A stretch of 64,000 nucleotides of DNA from NCBI GenBank assembly GCA_003864495.1, contig ML133375.1, positions 377,860 to 441,859 on the forward strand, in the 5' to 3' direction. The notes below the pieces were generated by a model. That model was not told the origin of the DNA and did not search any database. It saw nothing but the letters and a program-made list of their open reading frames with translations. Below, piece by piece: positions 37,201 through 49,200 of this stretch; the first letter of the stretch is position 1; each line of letters starts with the position of its first letter. The DNA comes from Nemopilema nomurai (lineage: Eukaryota > Cnidaria > Scyphozoa > Rhizostomeae > Rhizostomatidae). Both the position numbers and the translations under genes were made by a program.

Positions 37201-40200
37201 TTGTATTTTACTTTTCCTTTCATTCTATGATTTATACACTTGTAAAGAAGAATATTATATCCTGTTCAAAACAATAACTGCCTATCACATCGATTGTGCT
37301 TTGTAAAGCCAAATACGGTTTAATAAACTTCAACATATCTTCATAAGGTTGTCTGCCAAGGAGAAATCTACATAAACGAGAGAGTGATTGACTTGTATTC
37401 ATCTTGGTTCTGTCGTCATCAAATGTTTCGGCTATGGAACACATTCTCAGAAGGTATAAAAGACTTCTAGTTCATAGTTGGTCTATAAATGGTCTGAGGA
37501 AAAGCCAGTTTTCGTGACACTGCAGTTTTCTGCCACCAAACTCGCACTTTTCGGCAAAGGAGAGGGCTCAGATATATTGTTCAAGCTGTCTAAAGCGAGA
37601 GTGCTCAAGTGAAAATTGAAAAAGAGAGAAGCACTTTCTGAGTTAGGGAGGAGGGTCACATGTAGGCAGAAGTGGAAATAATAAGTCCTATGGGCATCTC
37701 TCTCGAATTGTGAAAATTGAGGATTAATACTTTCGGTGTCCCTCTATAGGTCAACAAACAATGTTGATAGGGAATACCAAATTAATTTTAACACCAAAGT
37801 CCATGATCATCAAAGAATGTGTTTTGATCAGCAAGGTAGAGAAAAGCTTCATTTTCTACAACGTTCAAATTTATTTAAATTTGTTTCCGCAAGCCTTGTC
37901 TGTCACTAAATGTTTGATTTTTTCTTTAACTAATAACGTTTCACGAAAAAAGGTAATCAAACTACACTTTTATTTTAAGGTCCAACAAGAGATGACCTGT
38001 GTAAAAGGGGACAAAACAGATTTTCGATTCATTTCGAAGCTAAAATGGACTTCGCTCCTGCGTGCACGTAGGTACATCATTCTTGGTAGCTTTTACGAAA
38101 CATTTGACCATTAATTCCTTGGCATAAATCTATGTTCTCACTATATTGGCGTTCAATATGAATTATCCCTGTTGCGATTGATCTGAACTGAAAATGTAAA
38201 AGCAATATGATGTGAAGTTGTGTAAGCGTAGGATTTTCTTGTACTTAACAAGACTTTTGTGAAAAGCAAGCATTTAGCTCGCCATGCAGACATTGAATGA
38301 AAACTTACTCCAAAGCAATTATACAGGTGTAATTTAAATAGCTTTGACTCAAGAGCTTCTCTGACCAATTTTGACTGTGCTTTGATCATCAAAGTGCACT
38401 TTTGCACATTAAATTTAGTAGCAGAAGTCAATTTAGTCGATAATTAAAATACCAATTTCTATTCTAATTAAATTAGGTTATCTTGTGGTGTGCAGAGCAC
38501 GATCTTTTAAATCTTAGAAACATAGATATCCTAAAATGTCAGCAAGCACTTTTGCACTAATCAAATCAAATGCACATGGTTGCATTCGTACAAAAGTGAC
38601 ACTTATAGAGGTTGCAGAAAATTCATTATAGGATCTGGAATAATTCGTCTCGATTAACATGGTTAAGACTCTCGTTTATAAATCATTAATGAACGCTGGT
38701 AATGCATATTTTGATCTATTTCTCGGCTAGAAATGGACCTACATATCGCAACCTTTCATTTTACGACTGGATTCAATTGTGAAATTGTTCATCTTGTTTT
38801 CAATTCTTGTTCTCTATTCAGAAAAGCTTTCACCTATGTGCCATCCAACGTCTCTAACTTTCTCACAAGTCTTTCGATACTTATTACGAAAATAAATAAA
38901 TTCTAGCTAATGGTGCTACTCAATGATAAGATCGTGTTAACTCCTCAGGTTTCTTGTCTATAAGATCATCGAAGAAAAGAATATTGTTGCAGCAAAGAAA
39001 GATATCAAGCTACAGATTCTAAAGCCCAAAAGCAAGGTTTGTCATCAAAAGAAACAGCAGTCTATTCCCTGCATGGAATTTTCTGCAATTAAAAGGCTTT
39101 TGCTAGCAAGCAACGGCGTAGAAGATATTGGAATGTTTTGCCGTTTAGAAATTAAGCTTTGTCTTAGAGGAGGTACTACATAATCAAGAGTAAAACGACT
39201 GACGTTTCTCTAATGAAGTGGTCTTGAGTCGAGGGAAATCGATAACCTGCTTAGTTTTCACCTGCTTCGCTGTTTTAAATACGAATTTTAAGATTTTCTT
39301 ACTTAGGACCGTGATAGTTGATTGCTTACTCCAAGAAACGTTTTTGATATTGCCTAGAGTTTAGACAGGTGAGTTTATCAAAACTGATTATGATTCAGGG
39401 AGATTCTGTATAGGTAAAGGTCCGTCTCAGTAGAAAGTCCTTTGAGACCAATGAAGAATTCTCCGTGGTGGTCGCAGATGCAGCTGAAAGCACAATACTC
39501 TTCATTACAAATTTAAAGCTAATTGGAAGGGAATCTAGAGGAACAATTACAGAAAGAAATGTAAGCTGCATTTGGATTTTTTTCGTGCCATTCAAATGTC
39601 AGCTTGTGATGCGCGATTATGTTGTGTGGAGAAAAATTACAGATAAAAAAGCCTCGCTACGTTAGAACAATTCGAAAATTCTTTGTATTGTCTATAGAGC
39701 TTTCTGAAGCCGTTCTGTATCCAACAATGAATTGATTTATTTTAATGTTCAACCTTAAAGTAGAATGTTTAATTTTTTCGTTTTAAGTAATTGGAAAGTA
39801 GGGAAAAAAATTTCCACATGCTTTTAAGGCTGTTAAGGTTTGTACCTAAATGAAAACGTTTCAGGATAAAAGAAAAACATTTGTTCACATTTTCAGTAGC
39901 ATGTTATATCAGAAATGAAAATTTTACTGACTAATAGTAGAAGACTGGAAATTTGAATATAAGCAAGACACTATTAACTTTGTTTAATCAATCTTCCTGT
40001 ACTTTCGATGATAGTTTTCGAAACTTTTTTTATAGATAAGGAACCATCTTGGTGTCAAGGAATCAAGAGAATCAGACGTGATGCAAACCCATTGTGATGG
40101 TGTAGATCACGTCACAGCTGCAATGATATTCCAGGTAGCCTACATTGTAATACAAAGCTGATTGACTATGAGCTTCCTTTAATTTACTACGAGCTTCTTT

Positions 40201-43200
40201 TTATTGACTACGAGCTTCTTTTGATTGACTATGAGCTTCTTTTGATTGACAACGAGCTTTATTTGATTGACTACGAGCTTCTTTTGATTGACTACAAGCT
40301 TCCTTTAATTTACTACGAGCTTCTTTTGATTGACAACGAGCTTTATTTGATTGACTACGAGCTTCTTTTGATTGACTATGAGCTTCTTTTGATTGACTAT
40401 TAGCTTCTTTTGATTGACAACGAGCTTTATTTGATTGACTACGAGCTTCTTTTGATTGACTACAAGCTTTATTTGATTGACTACGAGCTTCTTTTGATTG
40501 ACTACAAGCTTCCTTTAATTTACTTCGAGCTTCTTTTGATTGACAACGAGCTCTATTTGATTGACTACAAGCTTCCTTTAATTTACTACGAGCTTCTTTT
40601 GATTGACAACGAGCTTTATTTGATTGACTACGAGCTTCTTTTGATTGACTACGAGCTTCTTTTGATTGACTACAAGCTTCCTTTAATTTACTACGAGCTT
40701 CTTTTGATTGACAACGAGCTTTATTTGATTGACTACGAGCTTCTTTTGATTGACTATGAGCTTCTTTTGATTGACAACGAGCTTTATTCGATTGACTACG
40801 AGCTTCTTTTGATTGACTATGAGCTTCTTTTGATTGACTACGAGCTTCTTTTGATTGACTTTGAGCTTTTTTTGATTGACTATGAGCTTCTTTTGATTGA
40901 CTACAAGGGTCCTTTAATTTACTACGAGCTTCTTTTGATTGACTACGAGCTTCCTTTGATTGACAACGAGCTTCTTTTGATTGACTTTGAGCTTTATTTG
41001 ATTGACTACGAGCTTCTTTTGATTGACTATGAGCTTCTTTTGATTGACAACGAGCTTTATTTGATTGACTACGAGCTTCTTTTGATTGACTATGAGCTTC
41101 TTTTGATTGACAACGAGCTTTATTCGATTGACTACGAGCTTCTTTTGATTGACTATGAGCTTCTTTGATTGACACGAGCTTCTTTTGATTGACTTTGAGC
41201 TTTTTTGATTGACTATGAGCTTCTTTTGATTGACTACAAGGGTCCTTTAATTTACTACGAGCTTCTTTTGATTGACTACGAGCTTCCTTTGATTGACAAC
41301 GAGCTTTATTTGATTGACAACGAGCTTTATTTGATTGACTACGAGCTTCTTTTGATTGACTATGAGCTTCTTTTGATTGACAATGAGCTTTATTTGATTG
41401 ACTACGAGCTTCTTTTGATTGACTACAAGCTTCCTTTAATTTACTACGAGCTTCTTTTGATTGACAACGAGCTTTATTTGATTGACTACGAGCTTCTTTT
41501 GATTGACTACGAGCTTCTATTGATTGACTATGAGCTTCTTTTGATTGACAACGAGCTTCTTTTGATTGACTACGAGCTTCTATTGATTGACTATGAGCTT
41601 CTTTTGATTGACAACGAGCTTTATTTGATTGACTACGAGCTTCTTTTGATTGACTACGAGCTTCTATTGATTGACTATGAGCTTCTTTTGATTGACAACG
41701 AGCTTTATTTGATTGACTACGAGCTTCTTTTGATTGACTATGAGCTTCTTTTGATTGACTACAAGCTTCCTTTAATTTACTACGAGCTTCTTTTGATTGA
41801 CAACGAGCTTTATTTGATTGACTACAAGCTTCCTTTAATTTACTACGAGCTTCTTTTGTTTGACAACGAGCTTCTTTTGATTGACAACGAGCTTCTTTTG
41901 ATTGACTACGAGCTTCTATTGATTGACTATGAGCTTCTTTTGATTGACAACGAGCTTTATTTGATTGACTACGAGCTTCTTTTGATTGACTATGAGCTTC
42001 TTTTGATTGACTACAAGCTTCCTTTAATTTACTACGAGCTTCTTTTGATTGACAACGAGCTTTATTTGATTGACTACGAGCTTCTTTTGATTGACTATGA
42101 GCTTCTTTTGATTGACTATTAGCTTCTTTTGATTGACAACGAGCTTTATTTGATTGACTACGAGCTTCTTTTGATTGACAACGAGCTTCTTTTGATTGAC
42201 TACGAGCTTCTTTTGATTGACTACAAGCTTCCTTTAATTTACTTCGAGCTTCTTTTGATTGACAACGAGCTCTATTTGATTGACTACAAGCTTCCTTTAA
42301 TTTACTACGAGCTTCTTTTGATTGACTACGAGCTTCTTTTGATTGTCAACGAGCTTTATTTGATTGACTACAAGCTTTATTTGATTGACAACGAGCTTCT
42401 TTTGATTGACTACGAGCTTCTTTTGATTGTCAACGAGCTTTATTTGATTGACTACAAGCTTCTTTTGATTGACAACGAGCTTCTTTTGATTGACTACGAG
42501 CTTCTTTTGATTGTCAACGAGCTTTATTTGATTGACTACAAGCTTCTTTTGATTGACTACGAGCTTCTTTTGATTGACTACGAGCTTCTTTTGATTGACT
42601 TCGAGTTTTTTTATGATTTCTTACGGTCTTTATTGCTTGCCTTTTGTGCTACTGAATCTCTACTTTTTGCACACAAAATTTGGTTTTCAATAGGGAAGTC
42701 TGCCTACTTCGCTCTTGTTGACGTAACTCTATCGGAACTAACATTGTTGTGACGTCACGCACAGTCTATTGTAAAGTTTCCTATCCCTTCCTGTACACTG
42801 AAAGGAAAGACGATAAAAACCATTTCATTGACGTTTAATCAGTTATTGCGTCATGATTACTTTGCCACATCCAATTGAGGCACATCTTACCCCTCCACTG
42901 GCCTAGGCCAGGAAGTAGTTGTCTCTTTATTACAGTCTTTCTCTCGAAGCTCTGTCGCTTGATTGATCACTGCTCCATCTGCTGCATCTACTACGCCCAT
43001 ACGTGTTTTTTTGGATGACTCTGGCGCATGACGTTTGACATGTGTGCATTGTTTTCCAATACGCGGCTGAGATGTGAGCTTTGCACTTTCACTTTACAGA
43101 ACAGTCAGCGTCTCATTATGTGATGTCAATTTCTTCTGCTTTGCACAAGTTTAGATAACTCACTCAAAGTTTTTAATCCTTGTGAAAGAATCAACTTTAC

Positions 43201-46200
43201 TTCAATTTTTCCTAGCCTCTAGTCAATAAAATCGTAGCGACAAGATAATTCCTCATTGAAAGAGCCTCGATGTGAATCAAAATCAACCTCATAGCGGTGT
43301 GTACTACATAGCCATCTGACGCGAAATAATTTTGTTCGGGTAGGCGCTGTCCGGTTCATGCAGATAGAGTGGGTCTTGTATAAATGCGACCTCATTTTGA
43401 TGCGGATAAAAGCTCATCCGGCACAGTGTAAACGAGGCATAAACTCTGTTTTACTCTCCGGACCCAGGCCAGTTTGATGCTAAAGTTCCACTATACCGGA
43501 TTGCTATCGAAGCGGAGCAGTGCGGATTGACTTTCACTCCGGAGTGATTTTGGGGTAGCAGTTACACTGGGACACTCTGTTTGCTCCTACGCCATAGTCC
43601 TCCGCAGTTCTCGTTCACAATGCAATGCACCTTGCAATCCTTGTTTATTGATCTAGTCGAAGTTAAGCCTCTGCATTCAAAATCAAATGACGAAAAATAA
43701 TGAAGGTCTTGAACGGTGATGGCTTTGGTTAGACAGATAGTGAGATTGAATTGCTTTTAGAATGTGTTTAATAATATTCGCATCGATGGAATCGATCAGG
43801 AAGAAGTCAAATCCAAGTACAAAAATTTAGGAAGATTATTCAAAAGCGATTTCCAAAAGCGAGCAGAGAAAAAGTTAATGAAGACTTTCCAAAATCTCAG
43901 AACTTGCTGGCGTTGGGACAGTTGCATATTCGTGTCGTCCATCTTTTAATTGAGCGCTAAAACAAAACGCTCACCGTCAAAACGGATTCCATATCACCTC
44001 CAGTGCGGATCAGCTAATCAGAGCGGAGTATATCGGATTGATGCTGCGTGGTGTAACGCAAATCCCTGTCTAATCCGAAAGTTACTGCGCTCCAATAGCA
44101 ATCTGGGAAAGTGCGTATGAGCTGAAGCCTTCCTAAGCGCATCCACTTTTACCCCCAAAAGCTCTCACTCCATGAAAAGTAGAAAAAATCATAGCAAACA
44201 CCATAACAATGATCAGTCAATGCTAGTCATAATTCAAGCGCTCCCCTTGGTATCTCCTAGCTAGTTTCAAATGATTTCAATTTCTGCTGTCTATAATTTG
44301 TACATCGTGTCTAGTTTCCGATCGGCTATCTACAGCTGTAATTTGCCTTAATTACAATCACAACATGAAACCAATTCATATTAACACGTTCTTCTCAGCC
44401 AGGAGCTAGCAATATCCATCAGTTATAATAAATTAGTTGGTGATTGAGGTATCACGTGCAGCCGTGTGTAGGCAGTGGAGTAGGATAACATTGATATTGA
44501 GAATTTTTCAGCTTGAAGCTCGCATTTCGATAGCAGCTCGATCAGTGATTGGCACTCGACCTCGCATGTGATCATTACTATATTCAGAAAACCTGGCGCC
44601 CATTTTTCTCTCTTGATTGCAAGACTTTCTCGCACTGCGGTCGTCGATTTTCATGCGGATTCTCGCAATGCAGCCCCGCGTAACGCGTGGAAAGGTGGTG
44701 TCGCAATTAGCCAAAAGTCAAATTTTTATCGAAACATGGCGATGGATTTATGGCTGTAGCTATGGTTTCTGAGGATTCATTCAAATTAATATTCAAGTGT
44801 CCAACAAATTTAGTGATTTTGATAGACGTCAACCCATTTTCAAAGAGAATCATTGGCAATATATAGGATATCTTTGATGAACCAAAATGACCTTTTAAAT
44901 TCTTTATGCATATCTATATGCAACACGTTTCAGAAACTTTGAAGATCATAGGCCTCAAATCTTGATTGGCTGTGGAAGGAATCACAGCAGCGTGATTCCC
45001 CATCGAATCAAGACAATCAAATAGACGCCAATACTTCTTTGACGTAGACGTCCTTGCTGATGGATGCCATAGATGTACTCTAGGGCTCCAAACTCTGCCA
45101 AGGGACCATTAGGATACTTCTAAGATTACATCTCCTGGCTTCACATTTTCCTTTATCTTTATGGGCTTTTATTTAATACTAGATATCGAAGATACACGTT
45201 ACTCTAGATTCACACCCCGCTTTATCTTTGAAAATAACTGCTACAAAAGCCTTTAAACTTTTCTTAAGTGATGAGCAAACTTCTGTAATATTTTTGAGGC
45301 AATTATTTGAGCATTGGATCAATCTTGACTCTGTACGATAAGCAAGTAGGTCTTTGGTGCTAGGAAATCTCATTTGCCTTTCGATAGATGCTGAGCACGT
45401 TTAGGACTAGTTGCGATAAAGAAACAGTATTCGGTGTCATTTTCTCGCTTCTTTCACTAATTAACTATATTAAGGTGGTACTAAATGACTCTGTTGAGGT
45501 GCCTTTTTGTTTAACTCTAAACTGGCTTTAAGACTTCTCACGATTCCAATTCCATCTAGCAATTTTTATGTACATAAATAGATGCATAATTATATTTTCA
45601 TATTTTCTTTCAGAATAGTGGTCTGAGTATTATCAGTGACCGTGATCCTGATAAGCCATGTCTTGGTAGGATTTTCGTTTTAGTTCAAAATTATTTGATT
45701 TTAGCTTTTTGTTCGTTTAAAGTTTATTCATGTATTTGATTTATCATATGTTAGATTTGCTATAATTAAAATTCAGATACACATTTGATTCAGGGCTTAA
45801 GTATTTTCTGATCATCTCCATACTTTGGCTCAATAAAATGCTTTCCATAATTTTTTGCACATACTTTGGTACATGACTTTTCAATAAGTGGCCGGACTTT
45901 CAATGTTTTCATAAACTCTGATAAAAACATGTCTAATTTCTAAGCTGTATAGAATAAAAAGTAAATTTAAGCTTGAATGCCTTTGAGAAAAGTAAAGCAA
46001 ATATAAAAAATTGTTTGAAAATAAATAAATTCCTTCTGGATGCTTTTGATGAAGCATAGCTTCATCCCTGTGCAACGTACGTGTATCAAAGTACATTGAA
46101 GCCTCTTCAATGGGCACCTCAGTAACTGTTCAGAAAAAGGACTTATATTTGTATATCATATGTCAGCACACGATTTATGACTCATCAATTTAAATTTTTT

Positions 46201-49200
46201 TGTTTGCTTTATCAAAGGTAAAGAAGATACAAAACAAAGCTAGTTTGTTTGATTAAGTGGCATGTTTACGATTTTGTTGTCTGCATAAAGGGTGTTTTAT
46301 TACTAGCTTTACAATGGCGATTTTTTTTCTTCTGCGTAGGAAGATGAAGCTCTAAACTCTTCCTCTGATGCTTCCTTTCAATCTCCTTTGAATCCTTCTA
46401 TCCACAAAAATAAAGGACCCGAGTAGCAAGCCTTAAAACTACACGTTTACCTTTTGAGTGAATACTGTCAAAACCACACTCAATGGACGATTATGTGTTT
46501 TTTACATTATGTGCTGTCGACGTGTCATAGGAGAGAGCTCCAAACACGTTTAATGCAGAATAGTATTATATAGAAGCAGCTTCTCTGGTCGAATCATCAT
46601 ATCGTTTCTTGTCGAGGAAGAAACGCATGATTGCTGGTATTATTAATGCTCGAATAGTACGCTACATATCGAATGAAAGCCTTTGTATACATTGCTTAGA
46701 GGGTAGGTGGTGTTGTACACTTTTGATCAGTGACTTCTTGGTATCAGAGTCATATGAAGAAAACGAAGAGAACTAGATAGTCTACTTTGGTTGTTAGGTG
46801 GTTCAAATTAGAGATCTAGATGCTCTAAACAGAATCGCGATCTTCAACAGTATAAGAACGACGAAAGGGTCCTCTATGAACGGAAGCAGACTGAAAAGAT
46901 TTCACCCTTCATTAGGATGAGAGTTTCATTAATGAAGTGATCTAAGCTTGCTGACATTTTTGCTCTTTCAAATGACTGACTTTTCTCTGATGTGTCAGTC
47001 AGACTTGATATAGGGCTTAAAGCAATTCTGCGTAAACATAATTGTTCAAAACAAAGTGAAAATGTGTAAGGAAGAAAAGAAAGCGCCTTTTAATCTTACA
47101 AGAATTGTCCTGAAAGGATGGGTCTTGTCCTGGAAAATACTTTTGTTGAAGCTGGACCTTGCAAGCAAGTAGGTGGCTACTCATGCCATCTGAGAGCCGT
47201 CTTTTCAAGACCTGGAACTTTAGTGTTGTATTCAGAACTTTAAGATTACAGAATTAGGGCATAGCCAGTCACCAAGCACTCTCTTCTTTTAGAGAAAATC
47301 ATATCATACAAACGTTCAAGGTTCAGAGAAGATGAGAAGCTGACAACCTTGGAAGAAAACTCTACATCCTGGATTATGGAAAAAGTTGACATTTTGTATG
47401 TATTGAAAGTTGTTATTAACAACGCTTAATCAAATAATTGATGATTGGGCAAGCAATTTAAGGCTAAAGAAATAACAAAGTGATCACAAAAGCTTGTGAA
47501 ATCCAAAAGTGCTCCATTCCAAATCAAAGTTTGGGACGAGTTGTATGCCCCTATTTTTGACCTGGTCCCCTCACTCTATAGATGCTTCCTATGTCCCTGG
47601 ATTTACATAGTACTGCACATAACAAATACTAACATATGAAGGCATTTCACGCGGACTGTTACGTGCACAAGACAAGTTTTTCCTTATGACATCTTTTTTG
47701 TTACATATGATAACGTTTGTTTACCCACTTTCTTATGATCTGCGGCCAATAAATATACAAACGGGCCTGTAATTCTCCGCCTTTGCGTTTCTGTAGGAAA
47801 AATCGCCAGGAAGTGAAGCTGATGACCCCTTCACGCGCGGGCACTTATATAATTCAGCCTGTTATCATCTCCTCTTTATCCTGTGTCGAAGTGGTGGATT
47901 CGTTTGAAATCAGAGTAAAGGATAAGGTAATGCTCATAAAAAGCAAACCTAAGTTGATACATTGTAAACTTCTCTTCAACAGTATTAATTTACCCTTATC
48001 ATCGCATTTTGGAGTTCCTTTGTAAGTTGAGCTGAGAAATTGCTACTTAATGTGAGACCATTTTGATTTCTTGATGACTACGGAAACAGCAACCCAACAA
48101 GAATTAAACAGCATGTTCAAAGTATTGAAAATCAGCCAGACCAGAATGCCTAGATTATTAGACTTTGATTAGAAATGCTATAAAATTAACTTCGATATTC
48201 AAAATGTGGAATTGAGTTGGATTTTCATTCATAGGCGTGTAAGATGTGGAACCCATACAAAAGCATTGTTTTCAAACTTATTGTTAGCAAAGACAGGTTG
48301 CTTTTGTCAAATATAGTACGAATGCATTATAGAGCTTACGTCATCCATCTGGCATATTGTTTAATTGCACTCGCAGATTCACTGCACGCTTGTTAGAACG
48401 CAAGCAATAACAAAGTACTGTGGATCATTACTCATTAAGCTTTTAACATTCAAAGCGAAGGCATACAGTGGTTGCGACAATGGTAGCAAATTTAATTTGT
48501 CTTATGTATCGGATATAGTCAAAAACATCCTTAAGAGTAAACTAGAAATTGTTAAGATTTTGTGAGAAATTAATGTGTTTGAATATAAACTTTGAAGCAT
48601 TGATTACAAAGGAGGCATCTTATGGATGCACTAATTCATTGTTTATATGATTCTTTCTTAATCATATCATATCGTATCATATCGTTCTTTCTTAATCATA
48701 TCGTCAGTTGATCTCCTTCTTCGACATTCTTTCTAAAGCTTCATCAACCTGAAGACTCGTTTGTTCCCCACAGAAACAAGAGCCAACTGGTTTCAATAAG
48801 GTCCGATTTCTTCCGGGAAGGACACTACCAATGCAGCCGGTCATGGTTAGCATTGAGCCAGATGTGGACAAGAAACTGTTCATTTTCAAGTACTGCCAGC
48901 CCTTGAAGATGAAGATTTGTTTAACGTGAGAAGTAACAAAAGTCTTCTACAATCACTGTCAAAGCTAATTGACAACACCAAGACTTCTGTTTTGTGTTGT
49001 TGTGGCTCTCTTTTACGTCCCCACTTTGTCTACCACCCTCTTTAAGGCTTCTTCTCTTCAAGTGAAATATTAAAGTAACGAAAAAAGTCAGTAAAAATTG
49101 CTTCAACGTGACTAAAATCAGTGTAGTTAATGTTTCTATTTTGATGAAATCCTATCATCATTTTTGGTGATCGACAAAGGGTGGCCATCTTGGGCGTTAT

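Noticed and set aside
40201..41175. 324-codon minus-strand open frame of KEARSQS heptads
   Set aside because: Produced by the 21-bp minisatellite; no start context, splice support or non-repeat sequence.
40221..42752. Long plus-strand open frames of LIDYELL heptads
   Set aside because: Same repeat artefact; they are broken by unit indels and lie inside an intron.
46341..46428. Acidic 28-codon exon-like stretch after a tag acceptor
   Set aside because: Phase does not fit exon 16 (only a skip from exon 15 would work) and it has no family match.
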